A stretch of 64,000 bases of DNA from Drosophila miranda (lineage: Eukaryota > Arthropoda > Insecta > Diptera > Drosophilidae): the NCBI RefSeq assembly GCF_003369915.1, contig NC_046674.1, positions 44,183,338 through 44,247,337 on the forward strand, written 5' to 3'. The notes beneath the pieces are model-generated. The model did no database searches. It was not told the origin of the DNA and worked only from the letters and a program-made list of their open reading frames with translations. Shown here piece by piece: positions 43,711 through 57,065 of the stretch. The translations under genes and the position numbers were made by a program. Numbering within the stretch: the stretch's first letter is position 1; the number at the start of each line of letters is the position of its first letter.

Positions 43711-44103
43711 ATGGACCAATCGGCAGCCAATTTCACACGGTCTAAGTTTGCCTTCGCTGCAAGCAGACTGACCCGCTTTGACCAGAAGCTCGACGCTCCA
43801 GATGCTAGCACTCCAACCTGCTCGCTCTCCCAAGTCCATCGAGATCAACTCCAAAGCCTGTGGGCAAAGGTGGACGCGGAGTTCTAGGCCTGTTCGGTGG
43901 CGATGGCGGAAGCGGATCCAAAGGGTGGTAGCTGATGTCCAAGGGATGTACGATGACTGCTACACGGTCTACACGTAATGCCTTGCCAAACTGAACGATC
44001 AGCTCGAGCCCCCGAGTGTCTCTCACACGCCGCAACTGGCCGTTCAAGTGCAGACTTCCGGCGGTAGCCTCCATTCTCCATGTGACACTGGGGACTACCA
44101 GCA
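43711..44103 (+). pseudogene. BEL/Pao-like gag 5' fragment (unit E)
   Basis: ATG at 43711, first frame to 43887, +1 continuation to 43978. Confidence 0.58.
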
Positions 44104-44849
44104 GTGTCCCACGTTCTGAGACCTGAGGTCTCCATTCTCAATGCCGTGTCCGCTCAGTCAAAGAAGATCTGCAGTTTTTCCATCCGCTCTCTGACTAAGC
44201 CGGGCTTACAACTAAATGCCGCAACCTACGTTATTCCGGAATTGGCCCTATGTGGTGGTTCTCTTGAGAAAATTACCGTGGTGGATGATCTTGGTGTTAT
44301 ATTAGACGCCAAGCTAAAGTATTCTGAACACATGTCGACAATGGTAAATATGGCCATGGGCGTACTTTGGTTTATAAAGAGGTGGTCAAAAGAATTTGAC
44401 GACCCCTATATAACAAAGACTCTCTATACCTCGCTAGTTCGTACAAAGTACACCAGGACCGTATAGAATCAGTACAGAAAAACTCTTTACTCTTTGCTCT
44501 GCGGGGCCTTAACTGGGATACGGGTGTGAGACTCCCATCTTACTCTAGTAGACTGCTATAAGTAAACCTCCCATCCTTAGTTAGCCGTACGAAAATGCTT
44601 GGTGTGATTTTTGTGCACAACTTGATCAGGGGTTACATAGACAGCCCTGATCTGTTGGGCCGCATAAACTTCACGATTCCTATTAGACTAACTAAAAATG
44701 TTATACCGTTGTTCCTTCCACTTTGTAGATCGAATTATTCCTTGCATGAACCGTTTAGGGTCTTATGCTCGGATTATAATTCCCTCTACCTAAGTTACTC
44801 ACACAATTTGAAATTAGAAATTGTAGTGGTATTTGTATTTGTATTTTAA
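44104..44849 (+). pseudogene. Non-LTR RT 3' fragment (unit E)
   Basis: SLEKITVVDD (Lys for Arg), shared with F, G and H. Tail frame 44595-44849. Confidence 0.78.
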
Positions 44850-46382
44850 ATGCATGCTTAGTTGCTTAATAAGTGTAGTGCTAATTTTCCTCGAATATTA
44901 GTCTTACAACTATCTTTCCTGCATGTTCGCGTTTGGTTCGGCTACGCACCGCGCGTAATGCGGCGGAGGAGGGCTGACGGTGCAGTAATTGCATCGCCTC
45001 TTTTAAGATGCAGTCATTGCATGTCAACGTCCATAAAGAAAAAATGTCTGTCCGGTAAAAGTAAGTCTGACCAACTTAAATTTTTCATGTTTTTTACTAG
45101 ACTAGAAGCTATTTTTACAAAAAATAATCATGACCATAGCGATAAGCCTTCCTTATATTTTCGGGTACCTTGATTTTTAATATTAAGCAGTCGATGTTTT
45201 TTGGCTTATATCCCTTTCTGTAAATATTTGTTTTCGAATTTTCCCAAAACTTTTTAACTGGCCTTAACTGAGGCACATTTGCAGGTTTTGCAGCTTAGGC
45301 ACGAACTCAATGCTTTGTTAAGTGCTTAACAAATGAGTTGGAAGCAGATCAAGGATAGTGGCTTCAGTCTTCTTCAGATGTGACAAAGTTGCGACAATGT
45401 TTGAAATAAACATAGAAATGTTGAAAAAACCCACAATGTTGCGAGAATGATAGAAATAAACAGTGTAACGTTGAAAAAACGGACGCATGGTATGAGAAAT
45501 GCTACGTTGTGAAAACAGTCAAGGAAAACACTTAGAAAAGAAAGGTTTATCCAACGGCTTCGAGTTGTGCGATTATATGTGGTTAGTCTACACGTCAATA
45601 AAACATACGGCTTTTCCTGTGAATACGGATATTTGGAAATTCCGCCAAGAATTTGCCGAAAAACCAACAAAGGTATTCCCATATATATGGGAGGATCTGA
45701 ACCCAAAACAAGCAAAAAAAAAAGTGGCCAAGAGGCTTCAGAGTTGTTCTGGCATAATGAGCAGAAGGTATTATCATTCGCATAATACCTATCAACAAAT
45801 TTTTTAAGCGTCGGAAGACAATTGTCCTTGTAATTTTGCGCATTTACAGCCAATACTGCCAATATGTTGGTTTTTTTCATCTGGTACAGAGAAAAGTTTG
45901 ATCAGGTCTTCTGGTGTCTGCATATGTAGTATAGAGGAAACTATTTTTTAACAATTGTTTTACAGTCGGTCCGGTTCAGCGCATTTTATTATAATTTATT
46001 GTACCAATACGTTGTATTAAATGTAATTCGTTACATAATTACCCATACTAATAAATCGTTATATATATATAAATGGAGTAAAAAATTTACGGGATTTCAT
46101 AAATTGAGAATGACTGAGCCGGTCTTAAATTTGGTTTTCAGCTGTTTAAATTATCCAGGAGAAGGTTTATACGAAAACGCTCCCGAAAAAAATGGATTTT
46201 CTATTTTATTTTTTTTAATACTAGCCGTAGTAGCCGTATTAGCGGAGAATCAATTGCCATAGTCGGAGATCAGGTCAAAACTCTTTATATTCTCCATCAA
46301 GAAACAATCAACTGAGTTGTCCTCATTTCTTATCCGTGCAACCACAATGAGCGCCACAGCAAAACGAGGCAGGGCCGGCTAG
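44850..46382 (+). repeat. Unassigned unit segment ending in CTAG (unit E)
   Basis: Shares with F the loss of atctgtctc in gagccggtcttaaatttgg (46116), and gaattttccc for gaatttgccc. CTAG is at 46379-46382. Confidence 0.5.
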
Positions 46383-46580
46383 TTAAACAACAAAAATCGA
46401 AGTATAGAGGCAATATAAAGAAAATTCCGTTTTGTATAAGGAGACTTAAAAAAAAATGTAATAATGTTAATTATTATGTATTCTTCTTTTTTATGTGTAA
46501 TTTAATTTACAAAGACTTGGAGGAAACTAATATATATTTAAATACTAATATTTAGTATACTAGCTCAAAAAATACTTTTC

Positions 46581-47107
46581 TCAAAATTTTATGTCTTGTA
46601 ACTCATTTTTAGCCTGCCCTAGAATCTTAAATGTTTGCGTCCGATAGGGTAGGGTAGCCTTAAAGCAATTTTGATCAGCGTTGGTGTCAGCAGTAGTAAA
46701 TGTTAGGGAGGGTATTGGCATTTGCCTCATGCGTTGCGGGCGCTGCTGATGATATTGCTGGTTTGGATGAGTCTGATTACGTCTCTGGCAGTACATTTTT
46801 GCAGAGTTAGGAGGTTGAATGTCAACAAAAAACGGCTGCAGGTTGCGACTGTGCTCTTCAAAAATGTTCTCCATATGCAACATACACTCTTGCAGTTGAA
46901 CCTATTCATATAAAAATAAAATTTAGTCAATGCCTTGGACTTCAATCTTTCTTATACAAACTTGTTCGATGCTGGTTAAGTCCGTAAGTAGACCTAATAA
47001 AAAGGGAAGACTATGGCCTGTGCGAAGATGCCATTTTAGCCCACGCATTGAAGCGGCTATACTCGATGCTGCTATTGTGCTAGCTGGGTACTTTGCAAAT
47101 TGATGTT
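46581..47107 (-). pseudogene. CycD: Cyclin D-like gene fragment (unit E)
   Basis: Frames open; AS-MRG-LKW type, ends DIKF. The intron upstream of the first exon lacks gtgttatatataat, as in F. Confidence 0.7.
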
Positions 47108-47515
47108 CTGCGGAATAACTGTTATATAACTTATATAAGAAGAATAATAAAATATTAAAATACCGAATATTCGGTAAAATGCACATCCCCACAACAAAAC
47201 ATGTCTGTCCAGAGAAGGGTTGGTAATTTCGGCTTCAGAATTCCAAAGGGGGCTAAAAAACACATGATGGGTATATTTTGGTATATTGTAAGGAATGGGC
47301 AGATCAAGCAGGCCAAGAATTGGGTTCTCATGCCGTATTGACTAGGAATAGTTTTTCTTAGCTCAAACTTGGTTCGCCATGGAGCTTAAATTTTGTCTGA
47401 AATATTGTGATCCCATAATTGTAAAAGTAACTCTCTGTCTACATTCCTCGATTCGGAAATTTAAAAAAAACGAGGTGGAACGTTGTGAGTTGCTGCGGAC
47501 ACCGCAACTCTACAG

Positions 47516-48498
47516 TTATACCCGATACTAAGTCAGTATGGCTCTCCTGCGGCAGACGCCGCTAATATTGAACCACACGACAAAGAGTGCGTGCGAGAGA
47601 GACAGAAAATCAGTCTGAGCGTGACGTCGGGTGCTGCGTAGCCACTGAAAATTGATTTCTTGCTTTTGGCTACAAAAATGATCCGATCTGATCCAGATTC
47701 AGCAATCTGATAGATATGGTCATTATCTATGATTCTGCGTTTTTAGTTTTCTCAAATGTGCAATATTGTGGATGCAACAGATTTTCGTCTTTTGTGGGGG
47801 CGGAAGGGGGTGGGGCGAAATTCTGAGATATACGTTTTATAGTGAGATCTAACAGAAGTGCGGATACCAAATTTGGTTACTCTAGCCTTAATAGTCTCTG
47901 AGATTTGTGGATGCCCGAGATTTTCGTCCTTTGCGGGGGCGGAAGGGGGTGTGGCGAAATTTGGACACGAAACGGTCAAGGTCCGATATCACAGGAGTGT
48001 GGATAACAAATTTGGTTGCTCTGGCTCTTATAGGTTCTGAGATCCTTGAACTCATATATTGCAATTGACAAAACCGACCATGAAACCTGTGTGTTAGAGA
48101 GAGACAGAGCGAGAAAGAATGAAATTGTTTTCTTGATTCTGGCTAAAATCATTATACGATCTGGTTCAGATTTTGCACTGTAGAAGATATGGCCATCCTC
48201 ACCGATTCTGCGTTTTTGGTTTTATCGTATCTTTAAAAATGTGGATGCCACAGATTTTCGTCCTTTGTGGGGGCGGAAGTGGGCGGGGCGAAGTTTTGAA
48301 ATATTTTTGTAGCAGTGACATATCACAGAAGTCTGGATCCACAACATCGTTGCTCTAGCTCTTATAGTCTTTGAGCACTAGGCGCTGAAGGGGACGGACG
48401 GACGGACGGACGGACAGACGGACAGACAGACAGGGCTCAATCGACTCGGCTATTGATGCTGATCAAGAATATATACTCATTTTGAGTATCGGGTATAA
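47516..48498 (-). mobile_element. DINE-1/INE-1-like element, long form (unit E, first)
   Basis: Both termini intact, 983 bp as in A. Confidence 0.82.
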
Positions 48499-48546
48499 AA
48501 ACGGAAGGGCTCGTTGTGAGGTGCTGTGGCGACCGCAACTCTACAT

Positions 48547-49265
48547 TTATACCCGATACTAACTCCGGCAGACGCCGAAATTTTGAGATATACGTTGTTT
48601 AGTGACATCTAACAGGAGTGTGGATACCAAATTTGGTTGCTCTAGCCTTAATAGTCTCTGAGATTTGTGGATGCCCCAGATTTTCGTCCTTTGCGGGGGC
48701 GGAAGGGGGTGTGGCGAAATTTTGAAACTAGCTCGTCAAGGTACGATATCACAGGAGTGTGGATCAAAAATTTGGTGCTCTAGCTTTTATAGTCCCTGAG
48801 ATCTAGGAACTCACTTTTAGCAATAGGCAAAGCCGACCATGAAACCTGTGTGTTAGAGAGAGACAGAGCGAAGAGAATGAAATTTTTTTCATCAGATTCT
48901 GCAGTCTAGAAGATATAATCATTTTCTACGATTCTGCGTTTTCTCGTATCTTTGAAATTGTGGATGCCACAGATTTTCGACCTTTTGGGGGCGGAAGTGG
49001 GCGGGGCGAAGTTTTGAAATATACCTGTAACAGTGACATGTCACAGAAGTCTGGATACAAAATGTCGTTGCTCTAGCTCTTATAGTCTCTGAGCACTAGG
49101 CGCTCATAGGGACGGACAGACAGATATGGCTCTATCGACTTGGCTTTTGATGCTGATCAAGAATATATATACATTATGGGGTCGGAAACGGTTTCTGGAC
49201 GTTTCACATATCCACTTTCACCACTTATCTAATATACCCCTATACTCTAAGAGTACTGGATATAA
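48547..49265 (-). mobile_element. DINE-1/INE-1-like element, short form (unit E, second)
   Basis: Right terminus degraded. It shares aatttggtgctctag (one base short) with D and F. Confidence 0.78.
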
Positions 49266-49297
49266 AAATTTACTGACTCAATATGGCAGAAAAAAAA

Positions 49298-49811
49298 TTT
49301 CGACTACATTTACATTCATCTTCTATTTTTCATGGCTTTACACAATTACCCAAGATATCTGCTGTTCATTGAAATAGTGTTGCTTTCGAACAAAATCAAA
49401 AAAATAAACTCAAATTAAAACCTATTTTATATGTTCTGTATGAGCTGCTTTACCCCAGCCTGGCATGGGTCAGTAAGATCCTGCCAACGTTTCAATAGGA
49501 TTTGAGCCAATAATTTGAATAATTCTTAAGCCACTTGCCAAAACTTAGTTCATGTTGACGGATTTGCAGTTGGTAGAATTCCTTTGACCTTCGGCCATAA
49601 GATTTCGATGAGTTTAAGATCCAGTGACTGAGCTAAACATGGCAGAACGTCGATATTTTCGGAATATTTTTTGTTCAGGGCATCAGTAGATAATTGCCGC
49701 GCACTGTGCCAACTCCGTGCGGTCCGGTCCCAACTCGATGTCGCGAGTTTGGCGGTGCGCTCGGAAGATCCACAATCCACACGGCGTTCACCGCAGCGTA
49801 ACGCTTAAGAT
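49298..49811 (-). pseudogene. Tc1-like transposase remnant (unit F)
   Basis: A 76-codon frame at 49550-49780 (minus), one of the two most complete coding stretches. Confidence 0.7.
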
Positions 49812-50233
49812 AAGTTAGTTACGCTCCCACCGCCGTTTTAACCGGCGCGCTACCTACACGTTACACCCAAGTGATCCAGTAGCTATTTCTTAATAATCTT
49901 GAACTTGAATCCCCCGCACATATTTATGTGAATGAACTTAATGGAACGTTAAGCAACGCGCTACCTCGCATTTCGAGGGTATATTTTTTTGAACTGCCGT
50001 TTGCAACCGACTCTATACATTGGTACCTCGTGCCTCAATATTATTGTTCGTCCACAATTTTCGCTCTTGGTTAAACTTTTATTGATCGTAGTATTTATAT
50101 CTGCACATTCCGGCCACATTTTACAATTTCCATAATATTGTTACGTTTATACAGTTCGTATTTTATGGGTTGAGAATATGCTTTCGATGTCTTGTTGCTC
50201 CCCTCGGCAGTCCCTCTTACGGTTCCGAGCACT
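49812..50233 (+). repeat. Leader/LTR-like segment, short form (unit F)
   Basis: Lacks the ~300-bp TATA part at the same junction as C, E and G. Confidence 0.52.
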
Positions 50234-50626
50234 ATGGACCAATCGGCAGCCAATTTCACACGGTCTAAGTTTGCCTTCGCTGCAAGCAGACTGACCCGCT
50301 TTGACCAGAAGCTCGACGCTCCAGATGCTAGCACTCCAACCTGCTCGCTCTCCCAAGTCCATCGAGATCAACTCCAAAGCCTGTGGGCAAAGGTGGACGC
50401 GGAGTTCTAGGCCTGTTCGGTGGCGATGGCGGAAGCGGATCCAAAGGGTGGTAGCTGATGTCCAAGGGATGTACGATGACTGCTACACGGTCTACACGTA
50501 ATGCCTTGCCAAACTGAACGATCAGCTCGAGCCCCCGAGTGTCTCTCACACGCCGCAACTGGCCGTTCAAGTGCAGACTTCCGGCGGTAGCCTCCATTCT
50601 CCATGTGACACTGGGGACTACCAGCA
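50234..50626 (+). pseudogene. BEL/Pao-like gag 5' fragment (unit F)
   Basis: ATG at 50234, first frame to 50410, continuation to 50501. Confidence 0.58.
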
Positions 50627-51372
50627 GTGTCCCACGTTCTGAGACCTGAGGTCTCCATTCTCAATGCCGTGTCCGCTCAGTCAAAGAAGATCTGCAGTTT
50701 TTCCATCCGCTCTCTGACTAAGCCGGGCTTACAACTAAATGCCGCAACCTACGTTATTCCGGAATTGGCCCTATGTGGTGGTTCTCTTGAGAAAATTACC
50801 GTGGTGGATGATCTTGGTGTTATATTAGACGCCAAGCTAAAGTATTCTGAACACATGTCGACAATGGTAAATATGGCCATGGGCGTACTTTGGTTTATAA
50901 AGAGGTGGTCAAAAGAATTTGACGACCCCTATATAACAAAGACTCTCTATACCTCGCTAGTTCGTACAAAGTACACCAGGACCGTATAGAATCAGTACAG
51001 AAAAACTCTTTACTCTTTGCTCTGCGGGGCCTTAACTGGGATACGGGTGTGAGACTCCCATCTTACTCTAGTAGACTGCTATAAGTAAACCTCCCATCCT
51101 TAGTTAGCCGTACGAAAATGCTTGGTGTGATTTTTGTGCACAACTTGATCAGGGGTTACATAGACAGCCCTGATCTGTTGGGCCGCATAAACTTCACGAT
51201 TCCTATTAGACTAACTAAAAATGTTATACCGTTGTTCCTTCCACTTTGTAGATCGAATTATTCCTTGCATGAACCGTTTAGGGTCTTATGCTCGGATTAT
51301 AATTCCCTCTACCTAAGTTACTCACACAATTTGAAATTAGAAATTGTAGTGGTATTTGTATTTGTATTTTAA
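50627..51372 (+). pseudogene. Non-LTR RT 3' fragment (unit F)
   Basis: First frame 50627-50989, tail frame 51118-51372. Same lesions as E. Confidence 0.78.
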
Positions 51373-52905
51373 ATGCATGCTTAGTTGCTTAATAAGTGTA
51401 GTGCTAATTTTCCTCGAATATTAGTCTTACAACTATCTTTCCTGCATGTTCGCGTTTGGTTCGGCTACGCACCGCGCGTAATGCGGCGGAGGAGGGCTGA
51501 CGGTGCAGTAATTGCATCGCCTCTTTTAAGATGCAGTCATTGCATGTCAACGTCCATAAAGAAAAAATGTCTGTCCGGTAAAAGTAAGTCTGACCAACTT
51601 AAATTTTTCATGTTTTTTACTAGACTAGAAGCTATTTTTACAAAAAATAATCATGACCATAGCGATAAGCCTTCCTTATATTTTCGGGTACCTTGATTTT
51701 TAATATTAAGCAGTCGATGTTTTTTGGCTTATATCCCTTTCTGTAAATATTTGTTTTCGAATTTTCCCAAAACTTTTTAACTGGCCTTAACTGAGGCACA
51801 TTTGCAGGTTTTGCAGCTTAGGCACGAACTCAATGCTTTGTTAAGTGCTTAACAAATGAGTTGGAAGCAGATCAAGGATAGTGGCTTCAGTCTTCTTCAG
51901 ATGTGACAAAGTTGCGACAATGTTTGAAATAAACATAGAAATGTTGAAAAAACCCACAATGTTGCGAGAATGATAGAAATAAACAGTGTAACGTTGAAAA
52001 AACGGACGCATGGTATGAGAAATGCTACGTTGTGAAAACAGTCAAGGAAAACACTTAGAAAAGAAAGGTTTATCCAACGGCTTCGAGTTGTGCGATTATA
52101 TGTGGTTAGTCTACACGTCAATAAAACATACGGCTTTTCCTGTGAATACGGATATTTGGAAATTCCGCCAAGAATTTGCCGAAAAACCAACAAAGGTATT
52201 CCCATATATATGGGAGGATCTGAACCCAAAACAAGCAAAAAAAAAAGTGGCCAAGAGGCTTCAGAGTTGTTCTGGCATAATGAGCAGAAGGTATTATCAT
52301 TCGCATAATACCTATCAACAAATTTTTTAAGCGTCGGAAGACAATTGTCCTTGTAATTTTGCGCATTTACAGCCAATACTGCCAATATGTTGGTTTTTTT
52401 CATCTGGTACAGAGAAAAGTTTGATCAGGTCTTCTGGTGTCTGCATATGTAGTATAGAGGAAACTATTTTTTAACAATTGTTTTACAGTCGGTCCGGTTC
52501 AGCGCATTTTATTATAATTTATTGTACCAATACGTTGTATTAAATGTAATTCGTTACATAATTACCCATACTAATAAATCGTTATATATATATAAATGGA
52601 GTAAAAAATTTACGGGATTTCATAAATTGAGAATGACTGAGCCGGTCTTAAATTTGGTTTTCAGCTGTTTAAATTATCCAGGAGAAGGTTTATACGAAAA
52701 CGCTCCCGAAAAAAATGGATTTTCTATTTTATTTTTTTTAATACTAGCCGTAGTAGCCGTATTAGCGGAGAATAAATTGCCATAGTCGGAGATCAGGTCA
52801 AAACTCTTTATATTCTCCATCAAGAAACAATCAACTGAGTTGTCCTCATTTCTTATCCGTGCAACCACAATGAGCGCCACAGCAAAACGAGGCAGGGCCG
52901 GCTAG
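51373..52905 (+). repeat. Unassigned unit segment ending in CTAG (unit F)
   Basis: E-type throughout. CTAG is at 52902-52905; gaataaattgcc for gaatcaattgcc is private. Confidence 0.5.
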
Positions 52906-53103
52906 TTAAACAACAAAAATCGAAGTATAGAGGCAATATAAAGAAAATTCCGTTTTGTATAAGGAGACTTAAAAAAAAATGTAATAATGTTAATTATTAT
53001 GTATTCTTCTTTTTTATGTGTAATTTAATTTACAAAGACTTGGAGGAAACTAATATATATTTAAATACTAATATTTAGTATACTAGCTCAAAAAATACTT
53101 TTC

Positions 53104-53630
53104 TCAAAATTTTATGTCTTGTAACTCAATTTTAGCCTGCCCTAGAATCTTAAATGTTTGCGTCCGATAGGGTAGGGTAGCCTTAAAGCAATTTTGATCA
53201 GCGTTGGTGTCAGCAGTAGTAAATGTTAGGGAGGGTATTGGCATTTGCCTCATGCGTTGCGGGCGCTGCTGATGATATTGCTGGTTTGGATGAGTCTGAT
53301 TACGTCTCTGGCAGTACATTTTTGCAGAGTTAGGAGGTTGAATGTCAACAAAAAACGGCTGCAGGTTGCGACTGTGCTCTTCAAAAATGTTCTCCATATG
53401 CAACATACACTCTTGCAGTTGAACCTATTCATATAAAAATAAAATTTAGTCAATGCCTTGGACTTCAATCTTTCTTATACAAACTTGTTCGATGCTGGTT
53501 AAGTCCGTAAGTAGACCTAATAAAAAGGGAAGACTATGGCCTGTGCGAAGATGCCATTTTAGCCCACGCATTGAAGCGGCTATACTCGATGCTGCTATTG
53601 TGCTAGCTGGGTACTTTGCAAATTGATGTT
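53104..53630 (-). pseudogene. CycD: Cyclin D-like gene fragment (unit F)
   Basis: Frames open. AKIELQDIKF for AKNELQDIKF is private. Confidence 0.7.
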
Positions 53631-54038
53631 CTGCGGAATAACAGTTATATAACTTATATAAGAAGAATAATAAAATATTAAAATACCGAATATTCGGTAA
53701 AATGCACATCCCCACAACAAAACATGTCTGTCCAGAGAAGGGTTGGTAATTTCGGCTTCAGAATTCCAAAGGGGGCTCTAAAACACATGATGGGTATATT
53801 TTGGTATATTGTAAGGAATGGGCAGATCAAGCAGGCCAAGAATTGGGTTCTCATGCCGTATTGACTAGGAATAGTTTTTCTTAGCTCAAACTTGGTTCGC
53901 CATGGAGCTTAAATTTTGTCTGAAATATTGTGATCCCATAATTGTAAAAGTAACTCTCTGTCTACATTCCTCGATTCGGAAATTTTAAAAAAACGAGGTG
54001 GAACGTTGTGAGTTGCTGCGGACACCGCAACTCTACAG

Positions 54039-55021
54039 TTATACCCGATACTAAGTCAGTATGGCTCTCCTGCGGCAGACGCCGCTAATATTGAACCACA
54101 CGACAAAGAGTGCGTGCGAGAGAGACAGAAAATCAGTCTGAGCGTGACGTCGGGTGCTGCGTAGCCACTGAAAATTGATTTCTTGCTTTTGGCTACAAAA
54201 ATGATCCGATCTGATCCAGATTCAGCAATCTGATAGATATGGTCATTATCTATGATTCTGCGTTTTTAGTTTTCTCAAATGTGCAATATTGTGGATGCAA
54301 CAGATTTTCGTCTTTTGTGGGGGCGGAAGGGGGTGGGGCGAAATTCTGAGATATACGTTTTATAGTGAGATCTAACAGAAGTGCGGATACCAAATTTGGT
54401 TACTCTAGCCTTAATAGTCTCTGAGATTTGTGGATGCCCCAGATTTTCGTCCTTTGCGGGGGCGGAAGGGGGTGTGGCGAAATTTGGACACGAAACGGTC
54501 AAGGTCCGATATCACAGGAGTGTGGATAACAAATTTGGTTGCTCTGGCTCTTATAGGTTCTGAGATCCTTGAACTCATATTTTGCAATTGACAAAACCGA
54601 CCATGAAACCTGTGTGTTAGAGAGAGACAGAGCGAGAAAGAATGAAATTGTTTTCTTGATTCTGGCTAAAATCATTATACGATCTGGTTCAGATTTTGCA
54701 CTGTAGAAGATATGGCCATCCTCACCGATTCTGCGTTTTTGGTTTTATCGTATCTTTAAAAATGTGGATGCCACAGATTTTCGTCCTTTGTGGGGGCGGA
54801 AGTGGGCGGGGCGAAGTTTTGAAATATTTTTGTAGCAGTGACATATCACAGAAGTCTGGATCCACAACATCGTTGCTCTAGCTCTTATAGTCTTTGAGCA
54901 CTAGGCGCTGAAGGGGACGGACGGACGGACGGACGGACAGACGGACAGACAGACAGGGCTCAATCGACTCGGCTATTGATGCTGATCAAGAATATATACT
55001 CATTTTGAGTATCGGGTATAA
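54039..55021 (-). mobile_element. DINE-1/INE-1-like element, long form (unit F, first)
   Basis: Both termini intact. It has gatgccccag, as in A, against the gatgcccgag of D and E. Confidence 0.82.
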
Positions 55022-55069
55022 AAACGGAAGGGCTCGTTGTGAGGTGCTGTGGCGACCGCAACTCTACAT

Positions 55070-55789
55070 TTATACCCGATACTAACTCCGGCAGACGCCG
55101 AAATTTTGAGATATACGTTGTTTAGTGACATCTAACAGGAGTGTGGATACCAAATTTGGTTGCTCTAGCCTTAATAGTCTCTGAGATTTGTGGATGCCCC
55201 AGATTTTCGTCCTTTGCGGGGGCGGAAGGGGGTGTGGCGAAATTTTGAAACTAGCTCGTCAAGGTACGATATCACAGGAGTGTGGATCAAAAATTTGGTG
55301 CTCTAGCTTTTATAGTCCCTGAGATCTAGGAACTCACTTTTAGCAATAGGCAAAGCCGACCATGAAACCTGTGTGTTAGAGAGAGACAGAGCGAAGAGAA
55401 TGAAATTTTTTTCATCAGATTCTGCAGTCTAGAAGATATAATCATTTTCTACGATTCTGCGTTTTCTCGTATCTTTGAAATTGTGGATGCCACAGATTTT
55501 CGACCTTTTTGGGGGCGGAAGTGGGCGGGGCGAAGTTTTGAAATATACCTGTAACAGTGACATGTCACAGAAGTCTGGATACAAAATGTCGTTGCTCTAG
55601 CTCTTATAGTCTCTGAGCACTAGGCGCTCATAGGGACGGACAGACAGATATGGCTCTATCGACTTGGCTTTTGATGCTGATCAAGAATATATATACATTA
55701 TGGGGTCGGAAACGGTTTCTGGACGTTTCACATATCCACTTTCACCACTTATCTAATATACCCCTATACTCTAAGAGTACTGGATATAA
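55070..55789 (-). mobile_element. DINE-1/INE-1-like element, short form (unit F, second)
   Basis: Right terminus degraded; otherwise as in E. Confidence 0.78.
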
Positions 55790-55819
55790 AAATTTACTGA
55801 CTCAATATGGCAGAAAAAA

Positions 55820-56251
55820 AATTTCGACTACATTTACATTCATCTTCTATTTTTCATGGCTTTACACAATTACCCAAGATATCTGCTGTTCATTGAAATA
55901 GTGTTGCTTTCGAACAAAATCAAAAAAATAAACTCAAATTAAAACCTATTTTATATGTTCTGTATGAGCTGCTTAACCCCAGCCTGGCATGGGTCAGTAA
56001 GATCCTGCCAACGTTTCAATAGGATTTGAGCCAATAATTTGAATAATTCTTAAGCCACTTGCCAAAACTTAGTTCATGTTGACGGATTTGCAGTTGGTAG
56101 AATTCCTTTGACCTTCGGCCATCAGTAGATAATTGCCGCGCACTGTGCCAACTCCGTGCGGTCCGGTCCCAACTCGATGTCGCGAGTTTGGCGGTGCGCT
56201 CGGAAGATCCACAATCCACACGGCGTTCACCGCAGCGTAACGCTTAAGATA
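55820..56251 (-). pseudogene. Tc1-like transposase remnant (unit G)
   Basis: About 95 bp are lost between cggccat and cagtagataatt (56120), removing the LIEILW motif and shifting frame. Confidence 0.62.
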
Positions 56252-56672
56252 AGTTAGTTACGCTCCCACCGCCGTTTTAACCGGCGCGCTACCTACACGT
56301 TACACCCAAGTGATCCAGTAGCTATTTCTTAATAATCTTGAACTTGAATCCCCCGCACATATTTATGTGAATGAACTTAATGGAACGTTAAGCAACGCGC
56401 TACCTCGCATTTCGAGGGTATATTTTTTTGAACTGCCGTTTGCAACCGACTCTATACATTGGTACCTCGTGCCTCAATATTATTGTTCGTCCACAATTTT
56501 CGCTCTTGGTTAAACATTTATTGATCGTAGTATTTATATCTGCACATTCCGGCCACATTTTACAATTTCCATAATATTGTTACGTTTATACAGTTCGTAT
56601 TTTATGGGTTGAGAATATGCTTTCGATGTCTTGTTGCTCCCCTCGGCAGTCCCTCTTACGGTTCCGAGCACT
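56252..56672 (+). repeat. Leader/LTR-like segment, short form (unit G)
   Basis: Same form as C and F. Confidence 0.52.
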
Positions 56673-57065
56673 ATGGACCAATCGGCAGCCAATTTCACAC
56701 GGTCTAAGTTTTCCTTCGCTGCAAGCAGACTGACCCGCTTTGACCAGAAGCTCGACGCTCCAGATGCTAGCACTCCAACCTGCTCCCTCTCCCAAGTCCA
56801 TCGAGATCAACTCCAAAGCCTGTGGGCAAAGGTGGACGCGGAGTTCTAGGCCTGTTCGGTGGCGATGGCGGAAGCGGATCCAAAGGGTGGTAGCTGATGT
56901 CCAAGGGATGTACGATGACTGCTACACGGTCTACACGTAATGCCTTGCCAAACTGAACGATCAGCTCGAGCCCCCGAGTGTCTCTCACACGCCGCAACTG
57001 GCCGTTCAAGTGCAGACTTCCGGCGGTAGCCTCCATTCTCCATGTGACACTGGGGACTACCAGCA
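56673..57065 (+). pseudogene. BEL/Pao-like gag 5' fragment (unit G)
   Basis: ATG at 56673, first frame to 56849, continuation to 56940. Private FSFAAS for FAFAAS. Confidence 0.58.

Larger units (their letters stand above)
42917..49265 (+). repeat. Array unit E
   Basis: 6349 bp. It differs from F mainly by a ~174-bp deletion joining ccaactc (43366) to ttaataatc, which removes the Tc1 end and leader start. Confidence 0.88.
49266..55789 (+). repeat. Array unit F
   Basis: 6524 bp and the closest relative of E outside E's 174-bp deletion. Short-form leader and two DINE-1 copies. Confidence 0.88.
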
